Source of the DNA: Candidatus Ulvibacter alkanivorans
GTDB lineage: Bacteria > Bacteroidota > Bacteroidia > Flavobacteriales > Flavobacteriaceae
Direction: 5' to 3'
Assembly (NCBI RefSeq): GCF_003333325.1
Contig: NZ_QOLC01000086.1
Span: 1 to 8,892, forward strand
DNA length: 8,892 nt
The notes below the pieces were generated by a model. It made no database searches. It was given only the letters and a program-made list of their open reading frames with translations, and was not told where the DNA came from. How positions within the stretch are numbered: position 1 is the stretch's first letter; each line of letters opens with the position of its first letter. This document shows, in pieces, positions 1 to 5,517 of the stretch. The position numbers and the translations under genes are program-made.

Positions 1-28
1 GTTCGAAATGAACGGGGCTTTTTTTTAA
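1..28 (+). terminator. 3' half of an intrinsic terminator cut by the window edge
   Basis: The first 13 bases form GTTC-GAAAT-GAAC, which reads as the apex of a hairpin. They are followed by GGGGC and a run of eight T. The matching GCCCC arm would lie just left of base 1. It would end a plus-strand gene outside the window and may also serve the minus-strand gene that stops at 45. Only half of the stem is visible, so the call is inferred. Confidence 0.5.
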
Positions 29-44
29 TTAAAGATATAGTTTC

Positions 45-1328
45 TTACTCCTTCAATATTTTAATGGAAGTGGCCCCTGTTTCAGTAGCGACACTTATAA
101 AATAAGAACCGGCCGATAGAATAGATAGGTCTATAGATACATTAGTAGAATTTGGCGATTGAACTACTAATTCTTGGCCTAGAATACTATAAACAGTAAG
201 CTGCTTTATAGCCACCTCGTTAGACAGCTGTAAGTTTGATGTTACGGGGTTTGGACTAAACGACAATCCTGCGAGTGTGGCATCCTCTGTGCCAAGCACC
301 AAGCTCACGGTAATTGCAAGCAAATCTCCTTCACATCCACCCACTGTCTGACTAACATAATAGGTAGTACCGTCTACTAAAGGGGTGTCATCGGGAATTT
401 CATTAGCACCCATATCGTCGCTGTACCACGTAAGATCGGTTCCTGTAACATCAAGATCTGCCAAGGTTTCCCCAGCGGTAAACGTTTGCATAGTATCCCC
501 CGTTGGTGCATCGGGAGCCGGTGTTACTGTTACTACCTCCTCTACTCTATCTGATGTACATACCTCACCCGGAGTTACTGTCCAATTATAAAAAAAGTAA
601 TACAGCCCAGAATTCGTATCATTATCGTTTATTGTTCCACCATTAATGGTACCCACCGTTCCTATTGGATATGGAAAACCCGGATGTCCGCTGGAAAATT
701 CTCGTACCATTACCGGACTAACCGAAGCTACAAGGTTATAATCGGTACCGGCAGGAACGAAAAAATCTAAGGCAACTGCAAATTGTACAGGAACCGAAGG
801 GTTTCCGGCTGGTGCAGCAACAGTAATCTCGTCAAGAATGTTTAACCCGTTGTCCTTTAACTGTACTGTAAGATCGCCGGGCGTATTCGACGCCAGATAC
901 ACATCTACCGAATTAATTGTAAATCCTTGATTCGCATCGAAGGCAAGTCCCCATGGGCTTGTAACATCGACAACTGCCGAAGAAGAAGTGTTGGTAGGCG
1001 CAACTCGACCTCCACCTGTTTGCGGTGTTCCGGATCCATTATTTACCGATTCTGCCCAAAAGCTAGATGTCGAACTCAATTCGGAAGTAACAAAAGGACT
1101 TCCAGTACCTAACAGGTTTCCGCCGGTTTCAGCGTCATACCAATTAACATCTTCGCCATCGTGTGTTGCAGTTAAAGTTGCCGTACTACCCTCACAAACG
1201 GTACCGGGCCCATCGGTATCCGAGACGGTTGGATCGGTACAGGACTGTGCATTAGTAGTATGGATCGAAAACAAAAAAGTAAGCACAACTAACGCGCTTA
1301 CTTTCCAATAAGAGTACTGTTTTTTCAT
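45..1328 (-). CDS. Secreted Ig-like domain protein with T9SS type A C-terminal sorting domain
   Basis: A 427-aa exported protein when read from the ATG at 1328. The frame stays open to 1394, but only the inner ATG puts a signal peptide at the N-terminus (MKKQYSYWKV, a hydrophobic stretch, then TNA|QS near residue 27). Residues about 29-100 and 265-350 look like Ig-like (Ig_7/PKD-type) modules, each with paired Cys and a WYD or WYS motif. Between them is a beta-rich segment containing GLYYFFYNWTV, similar in feel to lectin/galactose-binding-like regions of flavobacterial surface proteins. The last 70 or so residues (FSPNPVTSNLQLSN..., YSILGQ, ...SIKILKE) match the type A sorting domain of the type IX system. 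The protein is therefore expected to cross the outer membrane and be surface-attached or released. It has no catalytic motif and its substrate is unknown. It is divergent from the copper-monooxygenase lipoprotein gene. The export call is firm; the role is open. Confidence 0.9.
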   Translation of the reverse strand: MKKQYSYWKVSALVVLTFLFSIHTTNAQSCTDPTVSDTDGPGTVCEGSTATLTATHDGEDVNWYDAETGGNLLGTGSPFVTSELSSTSSFWAESVNNGSGTPQTGGGRVAPTNTSSSAVVDVTSPWGLAFDANQGFTINSVDVYLASNTPGDLTVQLKDNGLNILDEITVAAPAGNPSVPVQFAVALDFFVPAGTDYNLVASVSPVMVREFSSGHPGFPYPIGTVGTINGGTINDNDTNSGLYYFFYNWTVTPGEVCTSDRVEEVVTVTPAPDAPTGDTMQTFTAGETLADLDVTGTDLTWYSDDMGANEIPDDTPLVDGTTYYVSQTVGGCEGDLLAITVSLVLGTEDATLAGLSFSPNPVTSNLQLSNEVAIKQLTVYSILGQELVVQSPNSTNVSIDLSILSAGSYFISVATETGATSIKILKE

Positions 1329-1440
1329 AATTTGATTTTTTAAAGTTGAGTTTAAAATACCAAAAAAAACCTTAACTCTTACAAATAAACGCAATACTTA
1401 CATTCAATTTATCCGTATCGATCTGCTTATACATCCTCCA

Positions 1441-3207
1441 GTGAATTTCTGTACATTCGCAAAAACAATTGTGGTGTCTAAAATTATTGTGACCGTTTTA
1501 TTATTCTCAGTTTTATTGGCCTGCAACAACCCCAGCCCTGTTGCTGATAGCCGACATAACGATTATGCGCTCTATGATGCACAAGGCACGCTACATCGCA
1601 TGTCGTATTATAACGATAGTAAAGCAATCATTTTGTGGGTACAAGGAAATGGTTGCCCCATAGTAAGGAATGCTTTAACTGATTTTCATGCCATTACTTC
1701 GGAATATGAGTCGAAAGGATTCACCTTTTTCATGCTAAACAGTAATCTTCAAGACGATCGAGCCTCCATTCGAGAAGAGTCGGAAGCCTATGGCTTCGAA
1801 GTACCTGTGTTGGTTGATTCGGCTCAACTCTTAGCCGATGCATTGAATATAACCACTACGGCAGAAGCGATTGTATTACATCCCACAAGTAGAAACATAT
1901 TGTATCGTGGGCCTATTAACAACCGCCTTGATTATGAATCACAGAAGAATGTTCCAACCGAGACCTACCTGCGCGATGCCTTGGAAGCAGTTTCCGAAGA
2001 TAAAACACCTAAACAATATCAAGAAGTAACGAAAGGATGTACCGTTACACGACTGACAAATTTAGAAACAGACACATCGCTTACTTATACCAAAGATATC
2101 GTACCTATCCTAGAAAAACATTGTGTTGAATGTCACCGAACAAATGGGATTGCACCTTGGGCGATGACCGATTATACTACAGTGGTTGGATGGTCTTCTA
2201 TGATCAAAGAAGTTTTGCTAAGCCAACGCATGCCTCCGGCTAAACACGATCCCTACATTGGTGCCTTTAGCAATACGTTACATCTTCCCGATAGTACAAA
2301 GCGAAAACTAATGCGATGGATTGATTCCGGACTTGCTCGCGGGACGGGAACTGACTCATTGGCCTTGCTAAAACCGATACCAAACACCTGGAAATTGGGC
2401 GCTCCCGATGCTGTATACACCTTAGAACCAGAAATAATCCCTGCCACAGGATTAATTCCATATCGATATCAAACAATTTCTTTGAACAATGACCAAGATC
2501 GATGGCTTAAGGGTTTTGAAATCAAACCGGGTAATAAGAAGGTAGTGCATCACGTGTTAGTGACCAATACAGCAAAAAATAAGCAGAGTGAGGTGACCAG
2601 TAGAAAGATGCAAAAATGGACCGATAATGCCATTGCGGTAAGTACGAGTGACGGAAGAGCTTCCTATTTTCCCGATAGTACGGGTGTTTTTATTCCGAAG
2701 CATACAGAGATCACTATACAAATTCATTATACCACAACCGGCAAAGAAGAAACCGATACTACCGCCATAGGTCTATATTTTCATGATACCCCGCCTAAAA
2801 AAGAATTACACGCATTGGCCACATCTCTTACCGAATTCGTAATTCCTCCATTTAGCGCAGATGTTAAGCTTCAAGCATCAGATTCCCTTGAACGGGACAT
2901 TAGGTTGTACTATGTTACACCCCACATGCACTATCGAGGAAAAAGCATAAAAGTAGGTGTTGAATACCCTAATGGCTCCAAGGAAACACTTATTTCGGTA
3001 CCCGATTTTAATTTCAACTGGCAGTGGGTCTACCGATTCGAAACACCGATTGACATTCCAAGAGGATCGAAGATTGTTGTCGATGGGGTCTATGATAATA
3101 CGTTTCAAAATGCGTTTAATCCCGATCCTGAAAAGGAAGTTCGTTATGGAATACAGAGTACAGATGAAATGCTAATTGGTTTTTTACACTTTACCATCGA
3201 AGACTAA
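1441..3207 (+). CDS. Lipoprotein fusing redoxin-like, cytochrome c and PHM-like copper type II monooxygenase modules
   Basis: 588 aa from a GTG start; there is no in-frame ATG upstream. GTG at 1471 or 1474 is also possible, and 1474 gives a neater lipoprotein signal (SKIIVTVLLFSVLLAC, lipobox LLAC, Cys28 in 1441 numbering). Residues about 40-185 resemble a thioredoxin/redoxin fold with a single Cys in NGCPIVRN (Cys72). Residues about 214-300 form a mono-haem cytochrome c: CVECH at 228-232, with Met264 in QRMPP a likely axial ligand. Residues about 320-588 match the ascorbate-dependent type II copper monooxygenase fold (PHM/DBH). By motif comparison all six copper ligands are present: His370-His371 (VVHHVLV) and His429 (QIHYTT) for CuH; His495 and His497 (PHMHYRGK) and Met577 (TDEML) for CuM. 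It is probably anchored on the periplasmic side or cell surface, with the haem passing electrons to copper (inference). Substrate unknown. Apparently monocistronic. Confidence 0.88.
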   Translation: MNFCTFAKTIVVSKIIVTVLLFSVLLACNNPSPVADSRHNDYALYDAQGTLHRMSYYNDSKAIILWVQGNGCPIVRNALTDFHAITSEYESKGFTFFMLNSNLQDDRASIREESEAYGFEVPVLVDSAQLLADALNITTTAEAIVLHPTSRNILYRGPINNRLDYESQKNVPTETYLRDALEAVSEDKTPKQYQEVTKGCTVTRLTNLETDTSLTYTKDIVPILEKHCVECHRTNGIAPWAMTDYTTVVGWSSMIKEVLLSQRMPPAKHDPYIGAFSNTLHLPDSTKRKLMRWIDSGLARGTGTDSLALLKPIPNTWKLGAPDAVYTLEPEIIPATGLIPYRYQTISLNNDQDRWLKGFEIKPGNKKVVHHVLVTNTAKNKQSEVTSRKMQKWTDNAIAVSTSDGRASYFPDSTGVFIPKHTEITIQIHYTTTGKEETDTTAIGLYFHDTPPKKELHALATSLTEFVIPPFSADVKLQASDSLERDIRLYYVTPHMHYRGKSIKVGVEYPNGSKETLISVPDFNFNWQWVYRFETPIDIPRGSKIVVDGVYDNTFQNAFNPDPEKEVRYGIQSTDEMLIGFLHFTIED

Positions 3208-3311
3208 ACCATCGTTTGTCCAAACAATACTGTTATTCGTGTTCCGAAGCAGCTGTAACAAAAAGCGTTGTTAAGTCGTCATATATAGGTTAACCACTTA
3301 AAGCCAACTAT

Positions 3312-3434
3312 ATGAAAACCAAAGTGCAAGTTATTCACAACTCACCACGCAATTATGTGCCAGCGATCTATATAGTTTGTATCACCATTATCACATTCGG
3401 ATATTCGGCTATTGCGGCTGCAACTTATCTATAA
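3312..3434 (+). CDS. Small hypothetical membrane peptide, 40 aa
   Basis: An ATG at 3312 opens a 40-codon frame beginning MKTKVQVIHNSP and ending in AAATYL. A polar, positively charged N-terminus is followed by an uncharged stretch of about 24 residues (roughly 16-40, VPAIYIVCITIITFGYSAIA) suited to one membrane span, giving a likely N-in single-pass peptide. The stop codon lies 4 nt before a perfect terminator stem. That placement and the clean amphipathic layout are the case for a real gene. Against it: no recognised family, no evident Shine-Dalgarno and no clear promoter. It stands 104 nt after the copper-monooxygenase gene and could be its distal partner or independent. Confidence 0.45.
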   Translation: MKTKVQVIHNSPRNYVPAIYIVCITIITFGYSAIAAATYL

Positions 3435-3466
3435 AAAAACCCTCCACACGGGAGGGTCTTCTTTTT
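3433..3466. terminator. Bidirectional intrinsic terminator
   Basis: A perfect 7-bp stem ACCCTCC (3439-3445) pairs with GGAGGGT (3451-3457) around the loop ACACG. The plus strand has a T-rich tail (3458-3466) and the minus strand a run of U from the A-tract at 3433-3439. It serves the small plus-strand ORF ending at 3434 and the minus-strand csbD-like gene ending at 3491. Confidence 0.88.
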
Positions 3467-3490
3467 CATAGCAATTTTGGTTTACTTGAT

Positions 3491-3676
3491 CTACCAATTA
3501 GAAATTTCTTCCTTGATCTTTTCTTTGGTCTTTCCTGTCTTTTCTTGGATTTTTCCAACTAGTTCATCGAATTTTCCTTCACTAAAGGTTGCGTCATCAT
3601 CGGTGGTCACACCGTATTCTTGTTTCGCATTCCCTTTAATTTGATTCCATTTTCCTTTTAACTCTTGCGTATTCAT
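3491..3676 (-). CDS. CsbD family protein
   Basis: 61 aa, the usual size for CsbD-like proteins. It opens MNTQELKGKWNQIKGNAKQ, continues with the family's acidic middle (TTDDDATFSEGKFDELVGK) and ends in a charged amphipathic helix rich in Lys and Glu. CsbD proteins are small, hydrophilic and usually induced by general stress, and their biochemical role is not established. No signal peptide, so probably cytoplasmic. The gene is monocistronic: it ends at the bidirectional terminator and faces away from the phosphatase gene. A possible -7 box, TACATTTA, lies 25-32 nt before the start on the minus strand, one base off the Bacteroidetes consensus and without a clear -33 partner. Confidence 0.9.
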   Translation of the reverse strand: MNTQELKGKWNQIKGNAKQEYGVTTDDDATFSEGKFDELVGKIQEKTGKTKEKIKEEISNW

Positions 3677-3770
3677 AGTTTATCTTTTTTTGTTATACCC
3701 TAAATGTAAAGAGATCCCTTATAAATCTCCGATAAGGAAGTATTAAAAAAGAGTAGGTATTCGTTATCTT

Positions 3771-3803
3771 TTTGCTAAAGTCTCTTAAAAAGTGTTATTT
3801 TCA
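3771..3803 (+). promoter_or_regulatory. Bacteroidetes-type promoter for the histidine phosphatase gene
   Basis: TTTG at 3771-3774 is separated by 21 nt from TATTTTCA at 3796-3803, close to the TTTG / TAnnTTTG pattern of the Bacteroidetes housekeeping sigma factor. The ATG follows 18 nt after the -7 box, giving a short leader. Called from pattern only. Confidence 0.45.
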
Positions 3804-3821
3804 GAATAAATTACAAGTCGT

Positions 3822-4358
3822 ATGAAACTATTTTATCTAGGCATGATCTGTGTTTTGACACTAGTATCCTGCAAACAAGCTGTTGAAAAGACTACCGCTC
3901 TCACGGTTGACCCACCAGAAGAAACCTCTACTTATTATCTTATTCGGCATGCTGAAAAGGACCGAAGCGATACGAAAAATCCTGATCCTGAACTTAATGA
4001 AGCCGGTATAGTACGCGCCAAGCAATGGGCAAATTATTTTGATACCATTCATCTCGACGCCATTTATAGCACCAAATACAAGCGTACACAGCGCACCGCG
4101 GCTCCTACAGCGAAGAACAAAGAATTGGAAGTACAAATTTATGATGCTTCAAAACTATTTTCTGAATCATTCAAGGCAAATACGCAAGGAAAATCGGTGC
4201 TGGTAGTTGGTCATAGCAATACGACACCACATTTTGCGAATGCGATTTTAGGCGAAAAACGATTCGAGAATATGAACGATGATGATAACAGCAGTTTGTT
4301 TGTAGTAACAGTTCGCGATGACGAGAAGTCAGTTACAGTTCGCAATGTCGAGCGTTAA
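3822..4358 (+). CDS. Histidine phosphatase superfamily lipoprotein (SixA / phosphoglycerate mutase-like)
   Basis: 178 aa. The N-terminus MKLFYLGMICVLTLVSC is a lipoprotein signal with lipobox LVSC and Cys17 as the lipidated residue. The mature part is a histidine phosphatase domain. LIRHAEK carries the phospho-acceptor His43 with Arg42; KRTQRTA carries the second conserved Arg (Arg88); VVGHSNT carries the second catalytic His131. The short domain (about 140 aa) without large insertions fits the SixA/small branch-1 type rather than glycolytic mutases. Being lipidated it should act outside the cytoplasm, so phosphohistidine signalling as for E. coli SixA is unlikely; a periplasmic phosphoester is more plausible (inference). 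Its stop is only 2 nt from the stop of the convergent nitroreductase gene, with no terminator between, so the two transcripts probably overlap at their 3' ends. Confidence 0.88.
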   Translation: MKLFYLGMICVLTLVSCKQAVEKTTALTVDPPEETSTYYLIRHAEKDRSDTKNPDPELNEAGIVRAKQWANYFDTIHLDAIYSTKYKRTQRTAAPTAKNKELEVQIYDASKLFSESFKANTQGKSVLVVGHSNTTPHFANAILGEKRFENMNDDDNSSLFVVTVRDDEKSVTVRNVER

Positions 4359-4360
4359 CC

Positions 4361-4999
4361 TTATTCCATATCGATGATCACTTCTTGAGTGCCTCTTCGT
4401 ACTTTTTTTAATGCTGAAAAGAAATCGTCTTCGGCTCGATATCCGACGGCCAACACCAATACCGATTGAATTCCCTTGTTAGCTAGATCTAGAAATTCGT
4501 CGTATTTTTTTGGTTCAAATCCTTCGATTGGGCAGGCATCGATTCCTTCCAATGCACATACGGTAAGCAGGTTTCCCATCGCGAGATAGGCCTGCTTTTC
4601 CATCCATGTTTTTATATTGTTATGTGACTTTTCAGAAAACGATGCCACTAGGAACGACTCGAAGGGATGTAGGATAGAACGCGGCGTATTTCTAATTTGT
4701 TCCACTCGATCGAAATAGCCTTCAATAAATTCTTTTGTGATGGTAGACTCTATACACAGAACTAAGACATGTGAAGCTTCTGCCACTTGTTTTTGGTCCA
4801 TCGTCATGCTCACCAAATCTTTTTTTGTAGCATCATTGCTAATCACCACCATTTTTAAAGGTTGCAGTCCGTAGGAAGTGGCTGTGAGGTTAAAAGACTC
4901 TTTAAGCAGATCAATTTTTTCTTCGGAAAGTTTTTTGGATGGATCGAAGCTTTTGGTCGCGTAGCGCCATTGCAATTGTTTTATTGTATTAGAAGCCAT
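4361..4999 (-). CDS. NfsB-type nitroreductase / NAD(P)H-dependent oxidoreductase
   Basis: 212 aa, standard length for the nitroreductase family. The N-terminal WRYATKSFDPSKKLS (11-25) matches the family's FMN phosphate-binding start. TATSYGLQP (39-47) corresponds to the Ser/Gln flavin contact segment. GNLLTVCALEGIDACPIEGF (142-161) is the signature NfsB stretch, and LAVGYRAEDD...KKVRR near the C-terminus supplies the final FMN contacts. The family forms FMN homodimers in the cytoplasm that transfer hydride from NAD(P)H to nitroaromatics, quinones or related compounds; the natural substrate here is unknown. The ATG at 4999 is the first in frame and lies 17 nt downstream of a perfect TACCTTTG -7 box. 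It is convergent with the phosphatase gene and not in an operon. Confidence 0.92.
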   Translation of the reverse strand: MASNTIKQLQWRYATKSFDPSKKLSEEKIDLLKESFNLTATSYGLQPLKMVVISNDATKKDLVSMTMDQKQVAEASHVLVLCIESTITKEFIEGYFDRVEQIRNTPRSILHPFESFLVASFSEKSHNNIKTWMEKQAYLAMGNLLTVCALEGIDACPIEGFEPKKYDEFLDLANKGIQSVLVLAVGYRAEDDFFSALKKVRRGTQEVIIDME

Positions 5000-5016
5000 A
5001 GTCTCGAATTATGTCA

Positions 5017-5024
5017 CAAAGGTA
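5017..5024 (-). promoter_or_regulatory. -7 box (TACCTTTG) for the nitroreductase gene
   Basis: On the minus strand TACCTTTG is an exact match to TAnnTTTG, 17 nt before the ATG at 4999. No good TTTG -33 box stands 19-21 nt upstream (the nearest TTTG is 13 nt away), so the call rests on the -7 element. Confidence 0.45.
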
Positions 5025-5116
5025 GAAATAGTAGCTACAAATAAATTAATAAGTGCATAACATCTTCCTATTTCTAAAGAACCATTTCTTATAAGTGGAA
5101 TTAATTTATAAAAAGG

Positions 5117-5148
5117 TTTTACTAAATAAAAAAAGCATCTTATATTTG
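5117..5148 (+). promoter_or_regulatory. Promoter of tRNA-Ser
   Basis: TATATTTG at 5141-5148 is an exact TAnnTTTG -7 box. GTTTT ending at 5120 provides a TTTG-like -33 element with a 20-nt spacer. Transcription would begin near 5155, leaving a leader of about 40 nt before the tRNA. That leader contains a perfect hairpin, ATCGTG-AAGAC-CACGAT (5176-5192), ending 2 nt before the mature 5' end. Confidence 0.55.
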
Positions 5149-5194
5149 CACCCGCTAACGCACCAAGTGGTAGCGATCGTGAAGACCACGATTT

Positions 5195-5279
5195 GGAGAA
5201 ATGGCAGAGTGGTCGAATGCGGCAGTCTTGAAAACTGTTGAGGGTCACACCTCCGGGGGTTCGAATCCCTCTTTCTCCG
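5195..5279 (+). tRNA. tRNA-Ser(UGA)
   Basis: A full cloverleaf can be folded. The acceptor stem GGAGAAA (5195-5201) pairs with TTTCTCC (5272-5278), with discriminator G5279. The D stem is GCA/TGC. The anticodon stem 5222-5226/5234-5238 carries loop CTTGAAA with anticodon TGA at 5229-5231. There is a long variable arm (GAGG...CCTC) typical of class II serine tRNAs. The T stem GGGGG/CCCTC has loop TTCGAAT. CCA is not encoded, as is common in this phylum. It decodes UCA and related UCN codons. Its 3' end is the probable integration site of the element that follows. Confidence 0.97.
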
Positions 5280-5280
5280 C
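5258..5280 (+). other. Probable attL core at the tRNA-Ser 3' end
   Basis: Tyrosine integrases commonly recombine within the T-arm and acceptor 3' half of a tRNA gene, leaving the tRNA intact. This stretch covers the T loop to the discriminator base plus one. An integrase gene starts 240 nt downstream and reads away from the tRNA, the usual layout. No second copy of this stretch occurs in the window, so the exact core and the right end cannot be set. Inferred from context. Confidence 0.5.
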
Positions 5281-5303
5281 TTAGGAATTACCAAATTCTG
5301 CTA

Positions 5304-5337
5304 AAAGCCCGTAAACACTATGTTTATGGGCTTTTTT
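5304..5337 (+). terminator. Intrinsic terminator of tRNA-Ser
   Basis: AAAGCCCGTAAAC (5304-5316) pairs with GTTTATGGGCTTT (5322-5334) around loop ACTAT, with one G-U pair, and is followed by a T-tract to 5337. It lies 24 nt after the tRNA. If the att core is at the tRNA 3' end, this terminator belongs to the inserted element. Confidence 0.88.
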
Positions 5338-5343
5338 AATTTT

Positions 5344-5374
5344 TCATAATATCATCTAAAATCATATAATATCA
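5344..5374 (+). repeat. Two direct repeats of ATAATATCA in the att region
   Basis: ATAATATCA occurs at 5346-5354 and 5366-5374, exactly 20 bp (about two helical turns) apart, each preceded by TCAT or similar. The position between tRNA and integrase suits arm-type Int or excisionase sites, but function is not shown. Confidence 0.45.
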
Positions 5375-5381
5375 AATAAAA

Positions 5382-5516
5382 GGTGCGTGATTCGGTGCGT
5401 AAATATTTATACTAAAATACGCACCTAATAAGTCGTTAACTATTGTTGTATAGGGGTTTACGTGTAATTTGCATTTGTATTTTTTGTACCTTATAGTGCG
5501 ATAAAAACCACGCACC
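5382..5516. repeat. Cluster of four GGTGCGT / ACGCACC heptamers before the integrase
   Basis: GGTGCGT lies at 5382-5388 and 5394-5400 (12 bp apart). Its inverse ACGCACC lies at 5419-5425 and 5510-5516. The outer inverted copies extend to AGGTGCGT/ACGCACCT (5381-5388 with 5419-5426) and CGGTGCGT/ACGCACCG (5393-5400 with 5510-5517). The last copy ends 1 nt before the integrase ATG. They may be arm-type Int sites, an operator for int, or both. Confidence 0.6.
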
Positions 5517-5517
5517 G

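Noticed and set aside
1329..1394. Upstream extension of the T9SS cargo gene to the start at 1394
   Set aside because: It would put 22 extra residues before a normal signal peptide; the ATG at 1328 gives the expected start of a secreted protein.
3256..3273. TAACAA/TTGTTA inverted repeat after the copper-monooxygenase gene as its terminator
   Set aside because: The stem is A+T-rich and weak and no T-tract follows, so it is not a credible intrinsic terminator.
3377..3562. 61-codon plus-strand frame across the terminator and antisense to the csbD-like gene
   Set aside because: It runs through a strong terminator and is antisense to a recognised gene; the 3312-3434 frame fits the terminator instead.
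5158..5164. Fifth ACGCACC copy upstream of the tRNA as an Int site
   Set aside because: It lies on the chromosomal side of the tRNA and a single 7-mer is easily due to chance; kept out of the repeat cluster.
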